DNA of 64,000 nt, from contig JAMPIQ010000001.1 of assembly GCA_024699855.1 (NCBI GenBank), forward strand, positions 4,836,001 through 4,900,000, read 5' to 3'. Shown piece by piece: positions 20,734-32,721 of this stretch (position 1 is its first letter; every line of letters starts with the position of its first letter). A program made the position numbers and the translations under genes. This DNA is from Aphelenchoides besseyi (lineage: Eukaryota > Nematoda > Chromadorea > Rhabditida > Aphelenchoididae). The notes below the pieces were generated by a model. The model had not been told where the DNA came from and ran no database searches. It saw nothing but the letters and a program-made list of their open reading frames with translations.

Positions 20734-23122
20734 TCACATTTGAGCTTTAACAACAATAACTGTTATGGGATGCATCACGGACTGATTCTTTTCGAACGTT
20801 TCAATCGCCATCTCCCGACTTTCTTTCCAATCAAAAAGTTTCTTGAAGATCGGACGAACAAATTTGATACGACCGTTGGCTTTTACAAATTCCAACGCTT
20901 TTTCAATCACCGGAGTCCATTTCGCTTTGATGCCAATCAGAAGAAACGAAAAAGTGACTTCCGAGTTTCCTGTTTTGTTCAACTCATAGGCTTCTTCCAA
21001 CAATGCAATTCGATCATGCGATAAAGCAGGTCCCTAAAACTAACTGCTAATATGTTCTTTCTCTTCTAATTACCGTTTCAATTGAATCTAATACTTTAAC
21101 TTTTTCGTTCGCTGTCATTTTACGGAACTGCTCGGCATCTTCTTTACCCAACGACTCTAAATTAGCGGAAGACCAACGTTCAGCCAGTTGAACACACTCA
21201 GCCACTAGACTCTGATCGTATCTGAAACACAAATCAACACTAAACATGTTCGATAAGTTACTTCGGTTTGTTCGGTGGAACTCCCGGTTTGTGTAGCCAC
21301 GAGCCGAAGTCGACGTTGTCCAGGACCTCTCTCTTATCCGCGAAGAAGGTCTTCAAGAAGTCGATCCAATCGTCCGTGACAATCGACTGACGACGATACT
21401 TCTTGATATACGCCTTCAACATCTCTTCAAATCGCTCTTTACTTCCGAGTTGTTGTTCCAAATACAACAAAAATGCGGAGCCCTATAAACGAAGTTATGA
21501 AATCGATAAACTCTTGTAAAATTGCTTTTTCATATGGAATGGTAGAGAAAGCATCGTCTGGATCAGCTTTTCCGAGGCATGGAATCAGTTTAGTGTACTC
21601 GTGAACCGGAGAAAAAGTATCATGAATTGTGGTCAACAGACGATCCTCCCAACCAGTGAGGCTCGCAAAGTCTCGTTCTTTTTCGCCGTACAATCGACCA
21701 AGAATCTTACGCTCAACAAAAACTGTGAAGCCCTCATTCAACCTGAGAACTCACGATGACAATCAACAGCAAAGATCTCTTACCAGAAATGTTCCCAGCT
21801 CGCGTTCGTGACCAAATTTCCAGTGTACGAGTGAGCGATTTCGTGTGCAATAACGTTCGCCAGCGAACGATCTCCGGCGATGATCGTTGGAGTCACAAAT
21901 GTGAGACAGGGATTCTCCATTCCGCCTGCAAACCCGATGATTCAATCAAATACAAGCAGACTAACCGAATGGAAATGACGGTGGCAGAACAACGAGGTCG
22001 TAACTGAAAGCTCCAGAGTACCCAGTCCTCATTCCATTTCGCTTACCGATGCCACTCGTAGTCGCCCATCAATCCTTCAGCTGCTTGCACCATCAATTCG
22101 GTGTCTCGAAACTCGTCGTGAGCCTTCTCGACAACCGACGCTTCAGCCCAAACTCGACAACGCGTGCTGATATCGCGCGACTCCATTGCTCCCACAACAA
22201 TGGCAATCAAGTAGCTGGGGATCTCGACCGGTTGATTGAACCGGAAGAGCGTTCGATCTCCACGCGTCTCCGATCCATCTGCCAATCCACTCATCAGACA
22301 AACCAGTCCACTCGGAACGGAGACCTCGGCCGAATAGGTCTGTTTGATTGCCGGAGTGTCCATACACGGAACAATCGAACGGGCGTGAATGGCTTGGCAT
22401 TGGCTGTAGAGATACGGTGCTTTCTTGTCGGCTGTCAGCTCCTTTTCCATGAACTGCAATGCCGTGGCTCCGTTCTTACTCGTTGTGTATGTTAAGTGAA
22501 GTTTTCTGTAACCGATATCATTTGTCTTGTGCCATGACATTATTTCAAGTTTTGCTTGAAAATTCAGAGAATGCATTTTAACAGAAACATTGTTAGCTTA
22601 TCAGTTTTGCGCCAAATTTCGAAACTCGTTCAATAGAGAATTGCTGACGCAGTTGTTTGAAATTTGGGTGCAATGTCTGCTGAAATGTAAGTTTCTCATG
22701 AATGACGTGCAACTTTCTTTGGTGCACAATCATCGTATCATCCAATTTAATGCAAATCACACACTTACTCGTGTTTTCCTTTTTCGAATGAAGTTGGCAG
22801 ATGAAGTAAAAGTTTTTGGCCAAGCGCTCCGTGAGCTTCTGTTTTGTAGTCCACCGTTCGTCCGTTAAATTCAATGGAAGTAATTTCAATGTCACGGATA
22901 TCCAAATTCTAAATCACTCTGACGTTAATTTGCTGGTCAACTGGAACTGACGATTCGATCGGTGGTCTTAAGTGCTTCAACTTCCAAGGTCGACTTGGCT
23001 TCGATGATCTTCTGATCGAAATTCACGTTCCACTCCAAGTGAATGTGCTTGACAACCACTTCCTCGACATTTGCGCAAGATGCCGAGTCTTCGAAGTGAC
23101 CGTGCAATGCTCTCGTACACAT
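20734..23122 (-). CDS. Leukotriene A4 hydrolase-like M1 aminopeptidase, copy 1
   Basis: M1 zinc aminopeptidase of the LTA4H/aminopeptidase B type, expected to be cytosolic. The start is ATG 23122 ([13 protein letters not shown]), then [20 protein letters not shown] as in LTA4H. Domains in order: N-terminal saddle; [20 protein letters not shown]; the exopeptidase motif GGMENP; HEIAH followed by LNEGF giving the HExxH(18)E zinc site; helical C-terminal domain with [10 protein letters not shown] and [13 protein letters not shown], where the Arg/Lys recognise the substrate carboxylate. The intron after EKGNTSK is about 250 nt, against 43 nt in copy 2. Two internal tracts look identical to copy 2, introns included, while the rest is clearly diverged. 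The stop follows VVKAQM at 20734. All catalytic residues are present, so it should be active. Confidence 0.9.
21116..21485 (-). repeat. 370-nt tract identical to 41568-41937 (inverted)
   Basis: It covers the exon starting [12 protein letters not shown], an intron and the start of the next exon up to QFRKM. By eye it matches the second LTA4H-like gene, in a tract of exactly the same length, intron included. The match stops in mid-exon at the ATG of QFRKM. Confidence 0.8.
21647..22508 (-). repeat. 862-nt tract identical to 40545-41406 (inverted)
   Basis: It runs from the CAG acceptor before [10 protein letters not shown] to the codons for LTGWE, and spans introns. The lengths in the two genes are equal, and every stretch I compared base by base agreed. 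Divergence starts abruptly at both ends, at an intron boundary on one side and inside an exon on the other. Confidence 0.8.
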
Positions 23123-23733
23123 TTTGGAGCGTCTAAAACGAAATTTTCGGTTGAGAACAGAAAACGACATTCGCTAAAACCGCAACATTGCGAGCGAGAC
23201 GGTGGGTTGTCAATTTGAATTCTACGTAGCACGAAAGCCGATTTAAAAGAAGGGCAACTGATAAAGTGGAATGTAAAGACTAAATCGGAATTCAAAAGGC
23301 AGAAAACAACGTGCAGGTGTCTTTTGTGATAGGAGAGTTGAAAGCCATGTAGTTAATTCCAAAATTTGATGACAGGAATTGTATCAGAATTAATATCGGA
23401 ATTATCAATTGGAAACTTTTTTGAATTCGTACAAGAACAAATCACGGAACCAAAAGTCGCTATTTGCGAGTGGGTTGTTAGTAACATCAATAACGTTCCT
23501 CGACCTTTGTTCGCTAAAACTGGGTCAATTTGCCGGTTATCAGACGCTTAGCATTCGAGTTTCCTATCAACACACACAACATTTGGACTCATGTTCCGAA
23601 AAAAGACATCAAGCGTGTAGATGCAAGCCAACGAACCAAGAGCACAATATGATTTGGCTTGTACTCTTGAAAGAATACTCGATGGTATATAGATTTACTT
23701 CAATAACAAATGAATATTTACAACAACTTGAAA
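23123..23733. other. Intergenic region upstream of LTA4H-like copy 1
   Basis: TTTTAG lies 20 bp before the ATG at 23122 and could be a trans-splice acceptor or the end of a 5' UTR intron. No other feature is seen. The frames at 23366-23780 have no family resemblance. Confidence 0.35.
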
Positions 23734-24444
<711 letters not shown>

Positions 24445-24804
24445 TGCGAAGTTCAAACAACTGCAAATTCCAGTGATTCAATGAAGAAAACTGCAATGCA
24501 AAAACTTTTGAGATTTTGGAAATGGCAACGATGACAAATCACGAGAAATTGAACGGAAGGTGAGAAAATTCGTTGCTCTCAATTGGGCGAGGCAACGAGA
24601 AGGTGAGGCATTGGACAGAGTTTTAAAATGCGAACAAGCAATTGAATGGTCTTAACAAATTTGACGGAAAGCACCGAGTTAAACAACAAACAAGCTAACG
24701 GTTAACTCGAACAAACGCAGTAGACGGTTGATTTTCACCCAACTAACTTTGTCCTGCATCCTCACCCACGTTTATTGGAAAATAATCGACTTTGTTTTGC
24801 GAAA

Positions 24805-27800
24805 TCAAACGTATCGCCATAAACCCGGAGGTTTGTTTTCGGCTCGATAAGACGAGAGAAATGTCTTCAAACACCCACGTGGCCCAATTCGATCGTTGAG
24901 TTCGAGCTCATAGTTTCGTAATTGTTTATACTTAATGAATAAATAATCGAACATGAAGAGCAATAAAGTTAAAGCACTAGACACGGAGAGGACGGTTAAA
25001 AGTACCAGCAATATGAGGACAACCAGTGTTATGTTCACATGACTAAACAGATACACGTATAAATGCAGAAACTTGATGAAGACGATAGATAGTTTAAGCT
25101 TTCTTCTTGTTAATGAACGATCCACTTTGAGAGTCCGAACGTGTTCCCTCGCCGTTGATTTTAAGTTCACGGAAATTGCGCTGAAACTCCGAGTTAAAAT
25201 GTTGAAAGCAATTGAACCTACAATGTCTTGATCAGACCAAACTCTTGATAGAAAGTCGAGAAACTCGTTGTTTTCGACGTAATTTGGTTTGCGCAGCCGC
25301 TTCGTGAATTTGTTGAAACCTGAAAATGCGAACGTTCAGATGTCTGATGGTGGAGCACTTACCCCAAGCCAAAATGATCCAACGCAAAGGCACAAAGTAC
25401 AATAGAACAGTCGCTACGCACAGAACAAAAATACACAAGTAGGACAAATAAGGTACCGTGAAGTTGAATGTACTACAAAAAGGTGATTGGAAGTGGTTCA
25501 GGATCGACTTACTTTCGAATTTGTTCCAAAAGCGATGCAAGAAAGTCGAGAGAGTTCTGGACGGTTGTCAACGTGTCTTGAATCGCCGAAATTCGACCAC
25601 GAATAGAAGTCGTTTTCTCATTCTAAAATCAAAACTCATCAGATTATACGATGATCTTTGAGAGTAAAAACAGCAAACTTCACAAATACATTTTTATTTC
25701 CGTTCTCGTTGTTATTCTCGTTTCCTTTGCGCGACTTTTTCTAAAACACAACACGACAATCAAACGTCAACCACAACACTTCTACAGTTAGAGTCGAACT
25801 CACCGAATTGTCTATCGAATCGTCTTCGTCATCCGACTCGTAACGTAATGGCGAGTTCTCCATTTGATCGACTGAACGAGATCGATAGCGACCGTACGAT
25901 TCGGCAATTCGATGTTGAGCTTCGATCTTGGCAAACAGCAGCAACAACAAGATCGGGATTTGATACAATTCGAAGAAGTAAACAAAAGTCATGAAGCACT
26001 GAAAACAACGGTAATAAACAGAAGAAGTTCGCATCGAACTGACCATCATCGCAATAAGAGATCGTGGGTAACTGCAGAGGCTATTGGTTAGTAAAATGAC
26101 CTTATGATTTCACTTACGACTCCCAATTCAAACAACTATGCATGTAATCGCGATAGTCAAGAATTGCGTTGTAAAATGTCTTCAGACGATTCACGTTGTG
26201 AATGAAAACGGTGCGTTTAAATCGCTGTTCTTGTGCAATGAATTTGCGTTCTCGTGGATTGAACGTTCGAACGGCCGCTTTGATTGGATTCCACAGGACG
26301 TCGAGTTCGAGCAAAATTCGTCCTTTTGCCGGCGATTGCAATTTGCGATCTTTGAGTCCATACCAACGTTTTTCACAGTTTCGTATCTGAACTCAAGCTG
26401 TGATTTGAATATCGACTTTTACTGACCTTAAGTAGTGGAATTGCAATCTTTCCCAGGAACTCAACTTTCTTGTTCGGGTCTTCATCATAGACAGTAACTT
26501 CCAATGATTCGTGAATGTCTTTGACCGGAAAACTGAACATCTTATCGAACGTCGGATTTAGAGTCTTGTAGACGGTCTGCGTTTGAAGTCGAGCGTTGAC
26601 AAGTTCCAGAACACAAAACGGATCGCTTTTACCACCGATGTCTGCTGATGCCAAGCCTTCGGCTTTGTAGACTTTTACTGTCAAATGACCAATGTCTTTA
26701 ATGTTTCGGAAAGAGTGTCGTAAACTCTAAAGTGAAAGAATTTATTCGAACAGTTTCACTTCTTCTCACGTATTTCTCGATGATTGCATCACGATTTCCC
26801 GTGTACTCATCCAAGTTTGCAACAACAGTTGAAGTTGAAGTACCAGAAATTGTGATTAATAGAAGAACATTACCCGCATCATTGTCCAATTGATACCAGC
26901 GTTCTTTCGTTAATTCACGTTCGAATCGAGACAAATCAATCGAGCACTTTCCGAGTACGTTGTTTTTGTCTCGAATCATAACGTCGAGAAGTTGGTTTTC
27001 TTCATCGTACAAATGGAAATCAAACGGCTCTGTCCAATGTGGTTCAAACGTTTTCGTAGCCGTCTAACGAAAGCAGAATGTGTTCCAGAGGCATCAACTG
27101 AGTACTTACTTTGCTCTTGTATTTTTCACTTCCCAACTTCATTTTGGCAAATACATCGGGAGCTTGATTCGTGTTCAAAACTGTTTGATTGAGTCGGGCT
27201 TCGACAAGCACAACGTTAATAATCGAAATCCAAACGGACGCCGATTTCTGACTTCTTTTCATCGTTTCGCTTACAACTCCTCGTTCTGCTCGTTGTAAAA
27301 ACTAAAGCGAAAGTACAAAGCGCTGTTAATCATATCAAACAAACCAAATTCTTCTGTTTCTCAGTCAGTGGTGTGATTTCAAGTTCCATAAGCAAGTAAC
27401 CCAATTCTTCGTCGGCCCCCTGTAACTCGACTTTGACCTCGTGTTTCCTGCAAACCTTCATGTTACGTTTAAATGTTCTACTTACTCAAACAGTTTCAGT
27501 AAACTCAAATCCACAGCTCCCACTCCCATTTCATCGTCTCTCATAAATCGATCATGATCGAAAACTTGAAGTTCCAATTTCAACGTCGGGTCGTGAATCA
27601 AAAACGCAAACTCTTCGTTCCATTTGGGGTTTAGACATTGAAAGATTGTGTTGCTTTTATAGATCAATCGGTCATTGTATCGGAACTTAACGTAAGGATC
27701 CGAACTTCCGGATGCATCTCTCACAGCCAAATCACAACCTTCTTTCAAAAGAACGCGAAGACGAAAAGTCGTAAAATTTGAGTCTTCATCGAGATCCTAA

Positions 27801-27963
27801 ACGAAAAGGTCAATGCTATAAAGCAAACAAAGATAGTGCATCCAGATTTACACCTCACCTCCTCTTCAACTCTATGGTTTCGAGAAAAAACGAAATTTCC
27901 GTCTTCATCAATCAACGGTGGTCCCACATTTTGATTTTGTTTACCTAAGAGTGATTTCAACAT
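24805..27963 (-). CDS. MCTP: multiple C2 domain and transmembrane region protein
   Basis: An ER-anchored Ca2+/lipid-binding protein of the MCTP family, linked in animals to synaptic homeostasis and ER tubules. The start is ATG 27963 ([16 protein letters not shown]). C2-1 is at about 27.75-27.3 kb ([36 protein letters not shown]); C2-2 at about 27.26-26.75 kb ([31 protein letters not shown]); C2-3 at about 26.68-26.42 kb ([39 protein letters not shown]). The MCTP-specific stretch [20 protein letters not shown] follows, then two hydrophobic regions ([20 protein letters not shown] at about 25.95 kb and the [22 protein letters not shown] region at about 25.4 kb). The stop is at 24805 after GLWRYV. 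The acidic Ca2+ ligands in C2-1 and C2-3 are largely present. Confidence 0.9.
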
Positions 27964-28929
27964 TTCAATCAAAGGTTTAGGTTTTCCATTTGATTGAAAT
28001 GAATGACTTTAGCAGGTACAAAAATCGAACTGAACGATCCACAGCAAAGGGATTAGTGGACGTTTGCCGGGAAAACGCAATAAAGATTCCCGCCACGTAG
28101 TTGGAGAGCGGAGAATAATTCCACAGACTCACACGTTTTTGTTTGTATTCCAAAAAAGATCGAGACTCATTTCCCTGTTTTTACGAGAATGATAACCGAT
28201 TGATTGCCTTACTTTCTTTGTTTTACGATTCGTCATTCAAGAGCTCTACCGCGAAAACGACAAGCATTGAACCGAGTTCTTTTCCAGATGCAATTATGAT
28301 AAGCTTACCACTGGCAGTTCGATCTTATCGCGCAACTTGAGCTTATGTTTACTTCTACGCACATAGTCGGTAAAACAAAAGTAGTTCGCCATCTTTTGAA
28401 CGCGAATCGAAACGAAAAGGCCAAGGGTTATAAGCGAAACGTCCAAAATCTTTGGCTTATGAATATTCCACGTAATTTAACACCAACAAAATGTACGTTC
28501 CCAAAATTTTACGAGTTTGCTCAAAAAGATACCCGCGATGTTGTGTCGTTTGACGCTTCGACCGAGTTCTCGAACACCGATCTCGATTTGTGCTTCTTCT
28601 GGAAACTGAATTTAACAAAATTTCCAAGCAAACAAGATACCTGCAACTTCTCCTTCTTGGGTTTCGAGTTCCCGTCCGGACCAGTGGAGAATTTGCGGAA
28701 GAAGTTCGTTTTGGGTTGCATCTTGTGAAGTCGTTCGCGTGAGCTATCGCTGAAAATACAACGTCGAGTCGGTGGGTTGATGCGGTGGCTGTTTGAAGTG
28801 TGAACAAACCTTTTGGGGACCTGCAATCGAAATGCGCCGAAAATTTTGAATGTCGAAAGTTGAGAGAAACATTGAGAAGATTTTTTCTTGACGGCTCCCC
28901 GTAGAATTGGCATTTTGAGTGAAAGAAAT
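27964..28929. other. Interval with overlapping open frames on both strands
   Basis: Long frames exist on both strands at 28345-28913 (127 codons plus, 130 and 185 codons minus). None matches a family I know, and they overlap completely, so I cannot say which, if any, is translated. The minus-strand frames could be 3' exons of the gene that starts at 30783. Confidence 0.3.
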
Positions 28930-30783
28930 GTTCACGAGATCTGTTTTCTTGTCTCAACTGATTGTTTTCTTGCAGGTCGTCTTTTACAGTGAACGCAATT
29001 TCCCGTCTTTCCACTCGGCAGACGAATCTTTTGGAAAACTTTTCGTTGCCGTGAGGTTGTTTCTCGTCTTTTCGTTCTTACCGAATTTGTTGCCATATCC
29101 CGGGCTGCTTCAGATTTACTTCTCGGCGTGGAGAATTTGGAGTCGACTGCGGTGAGCACGAGGTGTGCGGATCGGTGGAAGACGATGGCGGCGTTGTGGT
29201 GCATCGGAACTTTGGACCGGAAGATCCATTTCGAATCAACGCGGTTGCTAATCCGTTCCTCGTTTTGGAGTTCGTGTATCGTGAGTTACGATCAAGAAAC
29301 GGCGAAGCGGAATGACTATGCGAATACAAGTCGGCAGCAGAATTTGAAGTCGCTGAAGAAGTGATTTCATTTCGTGGACTCATTTCAGTTCGCAATTTCT
29401 TATAACGACGATAATAAGGACGTCGTAGAATCATTTTCAATAATCGGAAAACAAACAGAAAGCAAAACAAAATGCACTTAGAAGGTTTCGTTTGGCCGTT
29501 GACTTTGAATTGTTCACATGTTGGACCAGAAATTGACGGTCGCAGCATAAGTGGAGAGGTCAAAACGGTCGGCACTTTTGTCAACATCCGTTGACGCTGT
29601 TTTCGAAGATGCCGTCGACTGTTTGTGCTTTCGCCAAAATCGAAATACGTGGACGGAAAGCAAAATTAACGGCAAGAATACGTGCCCTCTGGTGAGTTAT
29701 TGGATTGAAAGTACAAAAACATGTGCGATTGTATCCCACTGAGTTGAGACTTACGATTTGTACTTTCTGAAAAGTCCTCATCTTCGGTTGATTCACCACG
29801 TGCTAACTGGCAAGCACATTGGTTCCCCATTCGCTTGTCGTTCGCTGAAAAGTTGTTGTCAGTTTCGTTCAGACGCTCTGCTTTTGGCGGTGATGACGTA
29901 GAAGGTCGAATAATGCGGATTTGAGCTGCTGAGTCGTGCAGTAGATCGTCATCGTCGAACTGAATGGAATCAACAGTCGGTAGTGAGTTTCCACAACGTA
30001 GAACGTCTGCAACAAAAAACATGTTCTTTGCTTGAAAACGTTTGTTAGAACCCAACATATGGAAGACATCAACCGTCGTCCTTGTGAATGGACGTAAAAA
30101 TAAATTGAATTTGTTTTCTTTGCAGAAGATTAAAGATGTAAAAGAGCGCTTATTTTCGTGTAATTCTCAAAATCTCAACAACGCACGTTCACATTGACAA
30201 ATTTCGTTGTTTCTCTTATCATTGATAGCGCCAATAAATTATGAGAAATGAGCCTCGAATGTCTGACGGAGAATTTGGAAAACGAATTTATCATTTTCGA
30301 AAAATTGAACGACCCTCGTATTTGTTGTTCTCTCCGTTTTTGACTCTTGATGGACGTGATTCAACACATGGAACGACCGTGGAGGAGGCAAATGCTCACG
30401 TTCAATAGAACTCCCGACCTCAGACCCACTATCCAAATATCAGATTCATAAAACAATAAGAACAAGCTACGCAAACTCCAGTTCAAAATAAAGACCAACA
30501 ACAAAAATACGACCGTTGTCTTAAACTAATTTCCACTCCAGTCTTCCGTAAGTCGCCCTCAAAAAGCAAGTGGTAATTTTTAGCTTCAAAGTTGTCGTGT
30601 TCAAAAATGCGCATTTTCCATTTTGCCTTTTAACTCACCTCCGATTTGGCCAAAGTGTTTACGAACGAACTTTGGAGTTCGTTGAGGTGAACTGCTCGTT
30701 AGTCGAGAAGACGGTGAGGCGTGACGATTGGAGTATTTCTTTCGACTAACCGGTACGGAGCTCGGTGGCGTCAGATGTTCCAT
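28930..30783 (-). CDS. Unidentified Ser/Thr-rich protein, spliced
   Basis: The start is ATG 30783 (MEHLTPPSSVPVSRKKYSN). The exon ends QIG with a GTGAGT donor and joins in frame to an exon at about 30.01 kb (DVLRCGNSLPTVDSIQFDDD, then RIIRPSTSSPPKAERLNETD and MGNQCACQLARGESTEDEDF). The next exon begins at about 29.57 kb (LPTVLTSPLMLRPSISG) and continues into a Ser/Thr/Pro-rich stretch (SATSNSAADLYSHSHSASPF). The most downstream exon at about 29.04 kb reads ERREIAFTVKDDLQENNQLR, heptad-like and rich in charged residues, so a short coiled coil is likely. It resembles a disordered adaptor or cytoskeletal protein, but no family is recognised. The 3' end is not resolved. Confidence 0.45.
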
Positions 30784-31048
30784 GTTGTCGTATATCGGCC
30801 TTTGAATTGGACAATAAGATACTAATTAGGGCGGTAAGTTGATGTCCACGAACATTGCGACCTGCAAAAGAAGTCCAATGAGAAATGCGAAGCTGAGGAC
30901 GTGAATTGAAATTAAACGAAGTTAAAAACGGTTCAGGTTCATCTTGTAGAATCTAATTATGGCGCAAAATAAGTGAGAAAGAGCGGATCAGAGAAATGAG
31001 AGCGAAGGAAAAGAGTTCGCGAGTTTCCTTTCTCTGACCTCGACGGCA

Positions 31049-31058
31049 ACCCATCAGT
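31049..31058 (+). promoter_or_regulatory. Proximal sequence element-like motif of U5 copy 1
   Basis: ACCCATCAGT lies 51-60 bp upstream of the inferred U5 start. The same ten bases occur 50-59 bp upstream of the other U5 gene, and the ACCCAT core occurs before both SL RNA genes. Confidence 0.65.
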
Positions 31059-31108
31059 TAGTTTGCGGTATACAGTTCGTTTAAGACATTCGTCGTCTCA
31101 ACTTTCTT

Positions 31109-31226
31109 ATCTCTGGAGCCCGTGCATCAGCGGACGAGAAAATCTTTCGCCTTTTACTAAAGATTTCCGTGCGCGGGCTCGCTTATGAGTTCAACCAATT
31201 TTTGGAGGTCTGTCGCTTGCGGCAGG
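31109..31226 (+). ncRNA. U5 spliceosomal snRNA, copy 1
   Basis: U5 holds the exon ends during both splicing steps. The invariant loop I block CGCCTTTTACTAAAGATTT is at 31149-31167, inside a long stem closed by GGAGCCCG and CGCGGGCTC. The 5' start resembles other U5 RNAs (CTCTGG). The Sm site CAATTTTTGG is at 31196-31205, followed by a short 3' stem-loop CTGTCGC/GCGGCAG. The length of about 118 nt agrees with known U5. The ends are inferred, to within a few bases. Confidence 0.93.
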
Positions 31227-32721
31227 CGAATCATTAGCGAACTGTTTGAGATCGTAACGTCTCGGAAAGCACGAAAGTCGTAAAAACTGGCGACTTAAAT
31301 AACCCCACGCTTTACGAGCATATGAAAACAAAGTCTCGACGTTCTGATTGTAATTCCCAATTCGGGCCTTAAAAAAGAGAGGAAGACGATCGGCTCTGCA
31401 AACGTGCCGCACGATGAGCAGTTTCGTTGGAACGTTGCGGTCGATCGCAAACAAAGGCGAGGCTCTGCGTGTCCAAAACACGAAGAGAACAAAGAAGGAA
31501 ACAGAAATCTTAAGTTTCGGACGCGCCAATTCGCTTCAAATTTTGTTGCTGAAGCGAAGGCGTCGAGTAGAAAATTTGGCCCAATGCCCACCAGTAGCTT
31601 CTTGTAGATTTCTTGACGTTTCGAAGACCAAAAGGCTATTCATGCGTTCATGATTCCATTCATTGTTCATCCATCTTCTTGATGTCGAACGGACATCCGC
31701 GTCTGTAGAGCGAATTCGCTAACAAGACCAAACATCCTCCGCCCTCAAGCCGCAACAAGTCCAAACCCGCAGGTGTTGACCCGATCAATATGCCAAAACT
31801 CACAACAGCCGCTCCGTTCGAACAAGCTCGATAGCCGAATCGAAGGTCCAAAAATTGCAACCGTCGGCCAACCAATTCAAAAGATTTACGCAGTTAACGT
31901 GTCTTTCTCTGCAGCCAGCTTCCTTGCTAGCTCATTGACCGGTTAATGGCCTCGAAATAGCCTTTAAATAAAACACAAAACCATTGAATATTAATACGAT
32001 TATCAAAATTAAGAGCAATTATAACTCACTTGTTGCAAAAACTTCGTCGTTCGACCTTCGTCCTTTTGCCCTTCGACGTTCTCAATTCTCCGAAGTCAAA
32101 AAGTTCATGCCATTCGAGCATATGAAAACAAAAGGCAGTCTCTCGAAGACGTTAACTTCGCAGTAAGCAAAACCGTCCGAAAATCCCCGAGAGTGCTAAA
32201 TGGCGAATTCGAGGGCGTTCGCGCGCTTCAACGTCCAAAAGCATATTTTTTATTTTTCGTTCTTTTGAAAAAACGTGCCAATGACGGAAATTGCTTCTAA
32301 GTATGTTAATTTGGGAACAAAGAGTCTCGTAGTTGACATTCGAATCACGAACCAAGCAAGCAGTTAGCGTTAAACTTTTTGGTAGATTCTATGAACAACA
32401 AAGAACTCAAAACGATAATCTCGATTTGTCGAATAGCAATAAGATTGAATCACTCAAAGAAACAAACACTTCTTACAAGAGCAATCTATTGCGATAACCA
32501 CAGGTCTGAAAATTGCACTCTAGTACAAAGAACCCGACACCAACTGCTCTTGAAAGGTCTTAGAAAGTCGTTTCGATCCTCAACAACAATTGCAAAATGG
32601 TTTTTCCACAAAGTTTATTGATTAAAGCGCTTGACTTCTAATAAGCAACTACACAGGAACAACTAAACCGTTTGCTTATCGCAATCTACTGCACAGGTTA
32701 ATTGAATAGAGTTAGGGATGT
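31227..32721. other. Gene-poor interval with one possible exon
   Basis: A minus-strand frame at 31660-31875 reads FGYRACSNGAAVVSFGILIG and then LLRLEGGGCLVLLANSLY before a stop after KKMDEQ; it has a hydrophobic segment but starts with TTG and has no clear partner exons. A sentence of about 20 bases (GAGCATATGAAAACAAA) recurs at 31317 and 32118. The frames around 31191-31607 overlap the U5 gene and are not credible. Confidence 0.3.

Noticed and set aside
22049..22495. A 148-codon plus-strand frame, found again at 40558-41004 on the minus strand
   Set aside because: It is the antisense of the LTA4H coding exon, duplicated only because the exon is identical in both copies.
28457..29014. A 185-codon minus-strand frame as a complete gene
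   Set aside because: It overlaps equally long frames on both strands, with no family support; only the coiled-coil-like start was kept, as part of the gene beginning at 30783.
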